A stretch of 22,363 nt of DNA from Saccoglossus kowalevskii (GCF_000003605.2 NW_003130002.1:1-22363); one strand, 5' to 3'; counted from the stretch's first letter, positions 1 to 12,212 are shown. Notes: generated from the sequence alone by a model not told the origin. Made by a program: numbers and translations.

Positions 1-1069
1 TGATTCTTGTGTGTTGTATCGATATATTTTCTATGTATGACACAGTGTTCATTGTGTGTATTGATGTGACTGGTGTGTTGTAACGATGTATTTTCTATGT
101 GTGACACAGTGTTTATTGCTGTGTATTGATGTGACTCTTGTGTGTTGTAACGATGTATTTTCTATGTGTGACACAGTGTTTATTGTTTTGTATTGATGTG
201 ACTCTTGTGTGATGTAACGATGTATTTTCTAGGTATGACACAGTGTTAATTGTTTTGTATTGATGTGACTCTAGTGTGTTGTAACGATGTATTTTCCAGG
301 TATGACACAGTGTTTATTGCTGTGTATTGATGTGACTCTTGTGTGTTGTAACGATGTATTTCCTAGGTACATGTATGACACAGTGTTTATTGCTGTGTAT
401 TGATATGATTCTTGTGTGTTGTAACGATGTATTTTCTATGTGTGACACAGTGTTTATTGTTTTGTATTGATGTGACTCTTGTATGATGTAACGATATATT
501 TTCTAGGGATGACACAGTGTTTATTGCTGTGTATTGATGTGACTCTTGTGTGTTGTAACGATGTATTTTCTAGGTATGACACAGTGTTTATTGTTGTGTA
601 TTGATGTGACTCTGCGCGTTGTATCGATGTATTTTCTAGGTATGACACAGTGTTTATTGTTGTGTATTGATGTGACTTGTGTGTTGTAACGATGTATTTT
701 CTAGGTGTGGCACAGAGTTTATTGTTTTGTTTTGATGTGACTCTTGTGTGATGAAACGATGTATTTTCTAGGTATGACGCAGTGTTAATTGTTTTGTATT
801 GATGTGACTCTTGTGTGATGTAACGATGTATTTTCTAGGTATGACACAGTGTTAATTGTTTTGTATTGATGTGACTTTTGTGTAATGTAACGATGTATTT
901 TCTAGGTATGACACAGTGTTTATTGTGTGTATTAATGTGACTCTTGTGTGTTGTAACGATGTATTTTCTATGTGTGACACAGTGTTTATTGTTTTGTATT
1001 GATGTGACTCTTGTGTGATGTAACGATGTATTTTCTAGGTATGACACAGTGTTAATTGTTTTGTATTGA

Positions 1070-1136
1070 TGTGACTCTTGTGTGTTGTAACGATGTATTT
1101 TCTAGGTATGACACAGTGTTTATTGCTGTGTATTGA
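1070..1136 (+). repeat. Canonical 67-bp monomer (reference copy)
   Basis: This copy is used here as the position reference. It starts at TGTGACTCTTG and ends at GTATTGA. Composition is T30 G17 A13 C7, so the + strand is 70% G+T. Landmarks by monomer position: TAACGATG at 19-26 with the only CpG at 22-23, TTTTCTAG at 29-36, GTATGA at 37-42, ACACAGTGT at 42-50, TTTATT at 50-55, GCTGTGT at 56-62. Stop trinucleotides on the + strand begin at 3, 19, 34, 40 and 65. On the minus strand only the reverse complements of TTA (51-53) and CTA (33-35) are stops. Common variants replace TTTATT with TTAATT, GCTGTG with GTTTTG, GTTGTG or GTGTG, and AGGTATG with ATGTGTG. Confidence 0.9.
1111..1131. repeat. Short inverted repeat within the monomer (example)
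   Basis: ACACAG at 1111-1116 and CTGTGT at 1126-1131 are perfect reverse complements separated by 9 bases, so either strand could form a 6-bp stem with a 9-nt loop. The arrangement occurs in every monomer of the GCTGTG type and is weakened or lost in the GTTTTG and GTGTG types. A smaller dyad, ACAC-A-GTGT at 1111-1119, is present in nearly all monomers. The stem is short and AT-rich around it; biological use is unproven. Confidence 0.6.
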
Positions 1137-2220
1137 TGTGACTCTTGTGTGTTGTAACGATGTATTTCCTAGGTACATGTATGACACAGTGTTTATTGCT
1201 GTGTATTGATATGATTCTTGTGTGTTGTATCGATATATTTTCTATGTATGACACAGTGTTTATTGTGTGTATTGATGTGATTTGTGTGTTGTAACGATGT
1301 ATTTTCTATGTGTGACACAGTGTTTATTGTTTTGTATTGATGTGACTCTTGTGTGATGTAACGATATATTTTCTAGGGATGACACAGTGTTTATTGCTGT
1401 GTATTGATGTGACTATTGTGTGTTGTAACGATGTATTTTCTAGGTATGACACAGTGTTTATTGTGTGTATTAATGTGACTCTTGTGTGTTGTTACGATGT
1501 ATTTTCTAGGTACATGTATGACACAGTGTTTGTTGCCGTGTATTGATATGATTCTTGTGTGTTGTATCGATATATTTTCTATGTATGACACAGTGTTTAT
1601 TGTGTGTATTGATGTGACTTGTGTGTTGTAACGATGTATTTTCTATGTGTGACACAGTGTTTATTGTTTTGTATTGATGTGACTCTTGTGTGATGTAACG
1701 ATGTATTTTCTAGGTATGACACAGTGTTAATTGTTTTGTATTGATGTGACTCTTGTGTGAAGGAACGATGTATTTTCTAGGTATGACACAGTGTTTATTG
1801 CTGTGTATTGATGTGACTCTTGTATGTTGTAACGATGTATTTTCTATGTGTGACACAGTGTTTATTGTTTTGTATTGATGTGACTCTTGTGTGATGTAAC
1901 GATGAATTTTCTAGGGATGAAACAGTGTTTATTGCTGTGTATTGATGTGACTCTTGTGTGTTGTAACGATGTATTTTCTAGGTATGACACAGTGTTAATT
2001 GTTTTGTATTGATGTGACTCTTGTGTGATGTAACGATGTATTTTCTAGGTATGACACAGTGTTAATTGTTTTGTATTGATGTGAATCTTGTGTAATGTAA
2101 CGATGTATTTTCTAGGTATGACACAGTGTTTATTGTGTGTATTAATGTGACTCTTGTGTGTTGTAACGATGTATTTCCTAGGTACATGTATGACACAGTG
2201 TTTATTGCTGTGTATTGATA

Positions 2221-2580
2221 TGATTCTTGTGTGTTGTATCGATATATTTTCTATGTATGACACAGTGTTCATTGTGTGTATTGATGTGACTGGTGTGTTG
2301 TAACGATGTATTTTCTATGTGTGACACAGTGTTTATTGCTGTGTATTGATGTGACTCTTGTGTGTTGTAACGATGTATTTTCTATGTGTGACACAGTGTT
2401 TATTGTTTTGTATTGATGTGACTCTTGTGTGATGTAACGATGTATTTTCTAGGTATGACACAGTGTTAATTGTTTTGTATTGATGTGACTCTAGTGTGTT
2501 GTAACGATGTATTTTCTAGGTATGACACAGTGTTTATTGCTGTGTATTGATGTGACTCTTGTGTGTTGTAACGATGTATT
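2221..2580 (+). repeat. Repeat of the first 360 bases of the window
   Basis: Positions 1-360 and 2,221-2,580 agree at offset 2,220, with one change noticed (TTTTCCAGG at about 293-301 against TTTTCTAGG). Both copies carry the rare CACAGTGTTCATTG, GACTGGTGTG and CTCTAGTGTG variants. They part at about position 361, where the first copy has the TCCTAGGTACATG monomer and the second continues TTCTAGGTATG. This marks a recombination or conversion boundary inside a monomer. Confidence 0.85.
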
Positions 2581-2679
2581 TTCTAGGTATGACACAGTGT
2601 TTATTGTGTGTATTAATGTGACTCTTGTGTGTTGTAACGATGTATTTCCTAGGTACATGTATGACACAGTGTTTGTTGC

Positions 2680-5185
2680 CGTGTATTGATATGATTCTTG
2701 TGTGTTGTATCGATATATTTTCTATGTATGACACAGTGTTTATTGTGTGTATTGATGTGACTTGTGTGTTGTAACGATGTATTTTCTATGTGTGACACAG
2801 TGTTTATTGTTTTGTATTGATGTGACTCTTGTGTGATGTAACGATGTATTTTCTAGGTATGACACAGTGTTAATTGTTTTGTATTGATGTGACTCTTGTG
2901 TGAAGGAACGATGTATTTTCTAGGTATGACACAGTGTTTATTGCTGTGTATTGATGTGACTCTTGTATGTTGCAACGATGTATTTTCTATGTGTGACACA
3001 GTGTTTATTGTTTTGTATTGATGTGACTCTTGTGTGTTGTAACGATGTATTTTCTAGGCATGACACAGTGTTTATTGTTGTGTATTGATGTGACTCTGCG
3101 CATTGTATCGATGTATTTTCTAGGTATGACACAGTGTTTATTGTTGCGTATTGATGTGACTCTTTTATGTTGTAACGATGTATTTTCTATGTGTGACACA
3201 GTGTTTATTGTTTTGTATTGATGTGACTCTTGTGTGTTGTAACGATGTATTTTCTAGGTATGACACAGTGTTAATTGCTTTGTATTGATGTGACTCTTGT
3301 GTGATGTAACGATATATTTTCTACGTATGACACAGTGTGTATTGCTGTGTATTGATGTGACTCTTGTGTGTTGTAACGATGTATTTTCTAGGTATGACAC
3401 AGTGTTTATTGCTGTGTGTTGATATGACTCTGCGCGTTGTAACGAAGAATTTTCTAAGTATGACACAGTGTTTATTGTTGTGTATTGATGTGACTCTTGT
3501 GTGTAGTAACGATGTATTTTCTAGGTATGACACAGAGTTTATTGTTGTGTATTGATGTGACTCTTGTGTGTTGTAACGATGTATTTTCTAAGTATGACAC
3601 AGTGTTTATTGTGTGTATTGATGTGACTTGTGTGTTGTAACGATGCATTTTCTAGGTGTGGCACAGAGTTTATTGTTTTGTATTGATGTGACTCTTGAGT
3701 GATGTAACGATGTATTGTCTAGGTGTGACACAGTGTTAATTGTTTTGTATTGATGTGACTCTTGTGTAATGTAACGATGTATTTTCTAGGTATGACACAG
3801 TGTTTATTGCTGTGTATTGATGTGACTCTTGTGTGTTGTAACGATGTATTTTCTAGGTATGACACAGTGTTTATTGTTGTGTATTGATGTGACTCAGCGC
3901 GTTGTAATGATGAATTTTCTAAGTAAAACACAGTGTTTATTGTTGTGTATTGATGTGACTCTTGTGTGTTGTAACGATGTATTTTCTATGTGTGACACAG
4001 TGTTTATTGTTTTGTATTGATGTGACTCTTGTGTGATGTAACGATGTATTTTCTAGGTATGACACAGTGTTAATTGTTTTGTATTGATGTGACTCTTGTG
4101 TGTTGTAACGATGTATTTTCTAGGTATGACACAGTGTTAATTGCTTTGTATTGATGTGACTCTTGTGTGATGTAACGATATATTTTCTACGTATGACACA
4201 GTGTGTATTGCTGTGTATTGATGTGACTCTTGTGTGTTGTAACGATGTATTTTCTAGGTATGACACAGTGTTTATTGCTGTGTGTTGATATGACTCTGCG
4301 CGTTGTAACGAAGAATTTTCTAAGTATGACACAGTGTTTATTGTTGTGTATTGATGTGACTCTTGTGTGTAGTAACGATGTATTTTCTAGGTATGACACA
4401 GTGTTTATTGTTTTGTTTTTATGTGACTCTTGTGTAATGTAACGATGTATTTTCTAGGTATGACACAGAGTTTATTGTGTGTATTAATGTGACTCTTGTG
4501 TGTTGTAACGATGTATTTTCTAGGTATGACACAGTGTTAATTGCTTTGTATTGTTGTGACTCTTGTGTGATGTAACGATATATTTTCTACGTATGACACA
4601 GTGTGTATTGCTGTGTATTGATGTGACTCTTGTGTGTTGTAACGATGTATTTTCTAGGTATGACACAGTGTTTATTGGTGTGTGTTGATATGACTCTGCG
4701 CGTTGTAACGAAGAATTTTCTAAGTATGACACAGTGTTTATTGTTGTGTATTGATGTGACTCTTGTGTGTTGTAACGATGTATTTTCTAGGTATGACACA
4801 GAGTTTATTGTTGTGTATTGATGTGACTCTTGTGTGTTGTAACGATGTATTTTCTAGGTATGACACAGTGTTTATTGTTGTGTATTGATATGACTCTGCG
4901 CGTTGTAACGATGAATTTGCTAAGTATGACACAGTGTTTATTGTTGTGTATTGATGTGACTCTTGTGTGTTGTAACGATGTATTTTCTAGGTATGACACA
5001 GAGTTTATTGTTGTGTATTGATGCGACTCTTGTGTGTTGTATCGATGTATTTTCTAGGTATGACACAGTGTTTATTGTTGTGTATTGATGTGACTCTTGT
5101 GTGTTGTAACGATGTATTTTCTAGGTATGACACAGTGTTTATTGCCGTGTATTGATGTGACTCTTGTGTGTTGTAACGATGTATT
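2680..5185 (+). repeat. Array segment without the 73-bp monomer
   Basis: I found no TACATGTA monomer between the copies near 2,653 and 5,193, a gap of 2.54 kb; the other gaps in the window are about 0.27-1.07 kb. This segment is instead rich in the 66-bp GCGC subtype (CTCTGCGCGTTG), with copies near 3,107, 3,432, 3,897, 4,298, 4,698 and 4,898 out of 18 in the window. Between about 4,621 and 5,020 two nearly identical 200-bp three-monomer units (67+66+67) stand side by side. The segment seems to have its own recent amplification history. Confidence 0.75.
3210..3535 (+). repeat. Five-monomer block, duplicated at 4,076-4,401
   Basis: The block is identical by eye to 4,076-4,401 at offset 866. 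It carries several rare variants together: TTAATTGCTTTG, CTACGTATG, CACAGTGTGTATTG, GCTGTGTGTTGATATG, GCGCGTTGTAACGAAG and GTGTAGTAACG. Copies diverge at 3,536, ACAGAG here against ACAGTG there. Related but more altered copies follow near 4,476-4,800 (offset 400 from the second) and 5,746-6,054. Confidence 0.85.
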
Positions 5186-5649
5186 TCCTAGGTACATGTA
5201 TGACACAGTGTTTATTGCTGTGTATTGATATGATTCTTGTGTGTTGTATCGATATATTTTCTATGTATGTCACAGTGTTTATTGTGTGTATTGATGTGAC
5301 TTGTGTGTTGTAACGATGTATTTTCTAGGTGTGGCACAGAGTTTATTGTTTTGTATTGATGTGACTCTTGTGTGTTGTAACGATGTATTTTCTAGGTATG
5401 ACACAGTGTTTATTGCTGTGTATTGATGTGACTCTTGTGTGTTGTAACGATGTATTTTCTAGGTATGACACAGTGTTTATTGTTGTGTATTGATGTGATT
5501 CTTGTGTGTTTTATCGAAATATTTTCTATGTATGACACAGTGTTTATTGTGTGTATTGATGTGACTTGTGTGTTGTAACGACGTATTATCTAGGTGTGGC
5601 ACAGAGATTATTGTTTTGTATTGAAGTGACTCTTGTGTAATGTAACGAT

Positions 5650-6054
5650 GTATTTTCTAGGTATGACACAGTGTTTATTGTTTTGTTTTTATGTGACTCT
5701 TGTGTAATGTAACGATGTATTTTCTATGTGTGACACAGAGTTTATTGTGTGTATTAATGTGACTCTTGTGTGTTGTAACGATGTATTTTCTAGGTATGAC
5801 GCAGTGTTAATTGCTTTGTATTGATGTGACTCTTGTGTGATGTAACGATATATTTTCTACGTATGACACAGTGTGTATTGCTGTGTATTGATGTGACTCT
5901 TGTGTGTTGTAACGATGTATTTTCTAGGTATGACACAGTGTTTATTGTTGTGTGTTGATATGACTCTGCGCGTTGTAACGAAGAATTTTCTAAGTATGAC
6001 ACAGTGTTTATTGTTGTGTATTGATGTGACTCTTGTGTGTTGTAACGATGTATT
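5650..6054 (+). repeat. Block duplicated from about 4,380-4,784 at offset 1,270
   Basis: The two blocks share TTTTGTTTTTATGTG, GTGTAATGTAACG, ACAGAGTTTATTGTGTG, TTAATTGCTTTG, CTACGTATG and the AACGAAGAATTTTCTAAG monomer in the same order. Offset 1,270 is 19 monomers less small indels. Differences include CTATGTGTG and GACGCAG in this copy. They part at about 6,054, where this copy has TTTCCTATGTACATG. Confidence 0.8.
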
Positions 6055-6900
6055 TCCTATGTACATGTATGACACAGAGTTTATTGTTGTGTATTGATGT
6101 GACTCTTGTGTGTTGTAACGATGTATTTTCTAGGTATGACGCAGTGTTAATTGTTTTGTATTGATGTGACTCTTGTGTGATGTAACGATGTATTTTCTAG
6201 GTATGACACAGTGTTTATTGTGTGTATTGATGTGATTTGTGTGATGTAACGATGTATTTTCTAGGTATGACACAGTGTTTATTGTTGTGTATTGATGTGA
6301 CTCTTGTGTGTTGTAACGATGTATTTCCTATGTACATGTATGACACAGAGTTTATTGTTGTGTATTGATGTGACTCTTGTGTGTTGTAACGATGTATTTT
6401 CTAGGTATGACACAGTGTTTATTGTTGTGTATTGATGTGACTCTTGTGTGTTGATACGATGTATTTCCTAGGTATGACACAGTGTTTATTGCTGTGTATT
6501 GATATGATTCTTGTGTGTTTGTATCGATATATTTTCTATGTATGACACAGTGTTTATTGTGTGTATTGAAGTGACTTGTGTGTTGTAACGATGTATTTTC
6601 TAGGTGTGGCACAGAGTTTATTCTTTTGTATTGATGTGACTCTTGTGTGATGTAACGATGTATTTTCTAGGTGTGACACAGTGTTAATTGTTTTATATTG
6701 ATGTGACTCTTGTGTAATGTAAAGATGTATTTTCTAGGTATGACACAGTGTTTATTGCTGTGTATTGATGTGACTCTTGTGTGTTGTAACGATATATTTT
6801 CTAGGTATGACACAGTGTTTATTGTTGTGTATTGATGTGACTCTGCGCGTTGTAACGATGAATTTTCTAAGTATGACACAGTGTTTATTGTGTGTATTGA

Positions 6901-7250
6901 TGTGACTTGTGTGTTGTAACGATGTATTTTCTAGGTGTGGCACAGAGTTTATTGTTTTGTTTTGATGTGACTCTTGTGTGATGAAACGATGTATTTTCTA
7001 GGTATGACGCAGTGTTAATTGTTTTGTATTGATGTGACTCTTGTGTGATGTAACGATGTGTTTTCTAGGTATGACACAGTGTTAATTGTTTTGTATTGAT
7101 GTGACTTTTGTGTAATGTAACGATGTATTTTCTAGGTATGACACAGTGTTTATTGTGTGTATTAATGTGACTCTTGTGTGTTGTAACGATGTATTTCCTA
7201 GGTACATGTATGACACAGTGTTTGTTGCCGTGTATTGATATGATACTTGT
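6901..7250 (+). repeat. GGTGTGGCACAGAG block, recurring at 671, 8,511 and 15,310
   Basis: The order is a 64-65-bp CTTG monomer ending in TAGGTGTGGCACAGAGTTT, then TTTTGTTTTGATG, then GATGAAACGATG, then GACGCAGTGTTAATTG. Copies at 6,901 and 8,511 (offset 1,610, 24 monomers) also share GATGTGTTTTCTAGG and continue into a TGTTGCCG 73-mer at 7,223 and 8,833. The copy at 15,310 keeps offset 6,799 from the one at 8,511, through its TGTTGCCG at 15,632, but has GATGTAACG in place of GATGAAACG. The copy at 671 loses the match after about 950. Confidence 0.8.
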
Positions 7251-10200
7251 GTGTTGTATCGATATATTTTCTATGTATGACACAGTGTTTATTGTGTGTA
7301 TTGATGTGACTTGTGTGTTGTAACGATGGATTTTCTATGTGTGACACAGTGTTTATTGTTTTGTATTGGTGTGACTCTTGTGTGATGTAACGATGTATTT
7401 TCTAGGTATGACACAGTGTTAATTGTTTTGTATTGATGTGACTCTTGTGTGAAGGAACGATGTATTTTCTAGGTATGACACATTGTTTATTGCTGTGTAT
7501 TGATGTGACTCTTGTGTGTTGTAACGATGTATTTTCTATGTGTGACACAGTGTTTATTGTTTTGTATTGATGTGACTCTTGTGTGTTGTAACGATGTATT
7601 TTCTATGTGTGACACAGTGTTTATTGTTTTGTATTGATGTGACTCTTGTGTGATGTAACGATGTATTTTCTAGGTATGACACAGTGTTAATTGTTTTGTA
7701 TTGATGTGACTCTTGTGTGTTGTAACGATGTATTTTCTAGGTATGACACAGTGTTTATTGCTGTGTATTGATGTGACTCTTGTGTGTTGTAACGATGTAT
7801 TTCCTAGGTACATGTATGACACAGTGTTTATTGCTGTGTATTGATATTATTCTTGTGTGATGTAACGATATATTTTCGATGTATGACACAGTGTTTATTG
7901 TGTGTATTGATGTGACTGGTGTGTTGTAACGATGTATTTTCTATGTGTGACACAGTGTTTATTGTTTTGTATTGATGTGACTCTTGTGTGATGTAACGAT
8001 GTATTTTCTAGGTATGACACAGTGTTAATTGTTTTGTATTGATGTGACTCTTGTGTGATGTAACGATGTATTTTCTAGGTATGACACAGTGTTTATTGCT
8101 GTGTATTGATGCGACTCTTGTGTGTTGTAACGATGTATTTTCTATGTGTGACACAGTGTTTATTGTTTTGTATTGATGTGACTCTTGTGTGATGTAACGA
8201 TGTATTTTCTAGGTATGACACAGTGTTAATTGTTTTGTATTGATGTGACTCTTGTGTGTTGTAACGATGTATTTTCTAGGTATGACACAGTGTTAATTGT
8301 TTTGTATTGATGTGACTCTTGTGTGATGTAACGATATATTTTCTAGGTATGACACAGTGTTTATTGCTGTGTATTGATGTGACTCTTGTGTGTTGTAACG
8401 ATGTATTTTCCAGGTATGACACAGTGTTTATTGTTGTGTATTGATGTGACTCTGCGCGTTGTATCGATGTATTTTCTAGGTATGACACAGTGTTTATTGT
8501 TGTGTATTGATGTGACTTGTGTGTTGTAACGATGTATTTTCTAGGTGTGGCACAGAGTTTATTGTTTTGTTTTGATGTGACTCTTGTGTGATGAAACGAT
8601 GTATTTTCTAGGTATGACGCAGTGTTAATTGTTTTGTATTGATGTGACTCTTGTGTGATGTAACGATGTGTTTTCTAGGTATGACACAGTGTTAATTGTT
8701 TTGTATTGATGTGACTCTTGTGTAATGTAACGATGTATTTTCTAGGTATGACACAGTGTTTATTGTGTGTATTAATGTGACTCGTGTGTGTTGTAACGAT
8801 GTATTTCCTAGGTACATGTATGACACAGTGTTTGTTGCCGTGTATTGATATGATTCTTGTGTGTTGTATCGATATATTTTCTATGTATGACACAGTGTTT
8901 ATTGCTGTGTATTGATGTGACTCTTGTGTGTTGTAACGATGTATTTTCTATGTGTGACACAGTGTTTATTGTTTTGTATTGATGTGACTCTTGTGTGATG
9001 TAACGATGTATTTTCTAGGTATGACACAGTGTTTATTGCTGTGTATTGATGTGACTCTTGTGTGTTGTAACGATGTATTTTCTAGGCATGACACAGTGTT
9101 TATTGTGTGTATTAATGTGACTCTTGTGTGTTGTAACGATGTATTTCCTAGGTACATGTATGACACAGTGTTTATTGCTGTGTATTGATATGATTCTTGT
9201 GTGTTGTATCGATATATTTTCTATGTATGACACAGTGTTTATTGTGTGTATTGATGTGACTCTTGTGTGATGTAACGATGTATTTTCTAGGTATGACACA
9301 GTGTTAATTGTTTTGTATTGATGTGACTCTTGTGTGAAGGAACGATGTATTTTCTAGGTATGACACAGTGTTTATTGCTGTGTATTGATGTGACTCTTGT
9401 GTGTTGTAACGATGAATTTTCTATGTGTGACACATTGTTTATTGTTTTGTATTTATGTGACTCTTGTGTGATGTAACGATGTATTTTCCAGGTATGACAC
9501 AGTGTTAATTGTTTTGAATTGATGTGACTCTTGTGTGTTGTAACGATGTATTTTCTAGGTATGACACAGTGTTTATTGTGTGTATTGATATTACTCTTGA
9601 GTGTTGTAACGATGTATTTTCTAGGTATGAAACAGTGTTTATTGTTGTGTATTGATATGTTTCTGCGCGTTGTAACGATGAATTTTCTAAGTATGACACA
9701 GTATTTATTGTTGTGTATTGATGTGACTCTTGTGTGTTGTAACGATGTATTTTCTAGGTATGACACAGTGTTTATTGTTGTGTATTGATATGACTCTTGT
9801 GTGTTGTAACGATGTATTTTCTAGGTATGACACAGTGTTCATTGCTGTGTATTGATGTGACTCTTGTGTGTTGTAACGATGTATTTCCTAGGTACATGTA
9901 TGACACAGTGTTTATTGCTGTGTATTGATATGATTCTTGTGTGTTGTATCGATATATTTTCTATGTATGACACAGTGTTTATTGTGTGTATTGATGTGAC
10001 TTGTGTGTTGTAACGATGTATTTTCTATGTGTGACACAGTGTTTATTGTTTTGTATTGATGTGACTCTTGTGTGATGTAACGATGTATTTTCTAGGTATG
10101 ACACAGTGTTAATTGTTTTGTATTGATGTGACTCTTGTGTGAAGGAACGATGTATTTTCTAGCTATGACACAGTGTTTATTGCTGTGTATTGATGTGACT

Positions 10201-12212
10201 GTTGTGTGTTGTAACGATGAATTTTCTATGTGTGACACAGTGTTTATTGTTTTGTATTGATGTGACTCTTGTGTGATGTAACGATGTGTTTTCTAGGTAT
10301 GACACAGTGTTAATTGTTTTGTATTGATGTGACTCTTGTCTGTTGTAACGATGTATTTTCTAGGTGTGACACAGTGTTTATTGCTGTGTATTGATGTGAC
10401 TCTTGTGTGTTGTAACGATGTATTTTCTAGGTGTGACACAGTGTTTATTGCTGTGTATTAATGTGACTCTTGTGTGTTGTAACGATGTATTTCCTAGGTA
10501 CATGTATGACACTGTGTTTATTGCTGTGTATTGATATGATTCTTGTGTGTTGTATCGATATATTTTCTATGTATGACACAGTGTTTATTGTGTGTATTGA
10601 TGTGACTTGTGTGTTGTAACGATGTATTTTCTAGGTGTGGCACAGAGTTTATTCTTTCGTATTGATGTGACTCTTGTGTGATGTAACGATGTATTTTCTA
10701 GGTATGACACAGTGTTTATTGCTGTGTATTGATGTGACTCTTGTGTGTTGTAACGATGTATTTTCTAGGTATGACACAGTGCTTATTGTTGTGTATTGAT
10801 GTGACTCTGCGCGTTGTAACGATGAATTTTCTAAGTATGACACAGTGTTTATTGTTGTGTATTGATGTGACTCTTGTGTGTTGTAACGATGTATTTTCTA
10901 GGTATGACACAGTGTTTATTGTTGTGTATTGATGTGACTCTTGTGTGTTGTAACGATGTATTTTCTAGGTATGACACAGTGTTTATTGCTGTGTATTGAT
11001 GTGACTCTTGTGTGTTGTAACGATGTATTTTCTATGTGTGACACAGTGTTTATTGTTGTGTATTGATGTGACTCTTGTGTGTTGTAACGATGTATTTTCT
11101 AGGTGTGGCACAGAGTTTATTGTTTTGTTTTGATGTGACTCTTGTGTGATGTAACGATGTATTTTCTAGGTATGACACAGTGTTAATTGTTTTGTATTGA
11201 TGTGAATCTTGTGTGTTGTAACGATGTATTTTCTAGCTATGACACAGTGTTTATTGTGTGTATTAATGTGACTCTTGTGTGTTGTAACGATGTATTTCCT
11301 AGGTACATGTATGACACAGTGTTTATTGCTGTGTTTTGATATGATTCTTCTGTGTTGTATCGATATATTTTCTATGTATGACACAGTGTTTATTGTGTGT
11401 ATTGATGTGACTGGTGTGTTGTAACGATGTATTTTCTATGTGTGACACAGTGTTTATTGTTTTGTATTGATGTGACTCTTGTGTGATGTAACGATGTATT
11501 TTCTAGGTATGACACAGTGTTAATTGTTTTGTATTGATGTGACTCTTGTGTGATGTAACGATATATTTTCTAGGGATGACACAGTGTTTATTGCTGTGTA
11601 TTGATGTGACTCTTGTGTGTTGTAACGATGTATTTTCTAGGTATGGCACAGTGTTAATTGTTTTGTATTGATGTGACTCTTGTGTGATGTAACGATGTAT
11701 TTTCTAGTTATGACACAGTGTTTATTGTTCTGTATTGATGTGACTCTTGTGTGATGTAACGATGTATTTTCTAGGTATGACACAGTGTTAATTGTTTTGT
11801 ATTGATGTGACTCTTGTGTGAAGGAACGATGTATTTTCTAGGTATGACACATTGTTTATTGCTGTGTATTGATGTGACTTTTGTGTGTTGTAACGATGTA
11901 TTTTCTATGTGTGACACAGTGTTTATTGTTTTGTATTGATGTGATTCTTGTGTGATGTATCGATATATTTTCTATGTATGACACAGTGTTTATTGTGTGT
12001 ATTGATGTGACTTCTTGTGTGTTGTAACGATGTATTTTCTAGGTGTGGCACAGAGTTTATTGTTTTGTATTGATGTGACTCTTGTGTGTTGTAACGATGT
12101 ATTTCCTAGGTACATGTATGACACAGTGTTTATTGCTGTGTATTGATATGATTCTTGTGTGTTGTATCGATATATTTTCTATGTATGACACATTGTTTAT
12201 TGCTGTGTATTG

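Larger units (their letters stand above)
935..2338 (+). repeat. Dispersed HOR block, copy A
   Basis: This block recurs at offset 11,278 (from 12,213) and at offset 18,937 (to 21,275). Diagnostic monomers in order include the ATATATTTTCTAGGGATG monomer, GACTATTGTGTG, the 73-mer with TGTTGCCG at 1,531, GTGTGAAGGAACG, CTTGTATGTTG, GATGAATTTTCTAGGGATG followed by AAACAG, two successive TTAATT monomers and GTGAATCTTGTGTAATG. Match to copy C ends sharply at 2,338: the next base starts GCTGTG here and GTTTTG there. Within this copy the TTTTCTAGG form of a TACATG monomer near 1,504 is unusual, since most such monomers have TTTCCTAGG. Confidence 0.85.

Noticed and set aside
1349-1546. Plus-strand frames of 60-88 codons rich in Cys, Leu and Val, resembling a membrane peptide
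   Set aside because: The hydrophobic look comes from translating TG-rich repeat DNA. The same peptides recur wherever the same monomer order recurs (12,627, 20,286), and stops follow the monomer period.
3886-3899. TGACTCAGC, a match to AP-1 and antioxidant-response-type sites
   Set aside because: It occurs in a single variant monomer where others have TGACTCTGC. One substitution in about 330 copies easily gives a short motif by chance, and there is no gene nearby.
9287-9766. A 159-codon minus-strand open frame, the longest in the window
   Set aside because: It is made wholly of satellite monomers and crosses successive phases of the same unit. Its length comes from monomers that lack the usual minus-strand TAA (TTAATT type) and from small indels. 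There is no domain, no Kozak-like context and no codon bias apart from the repeat.
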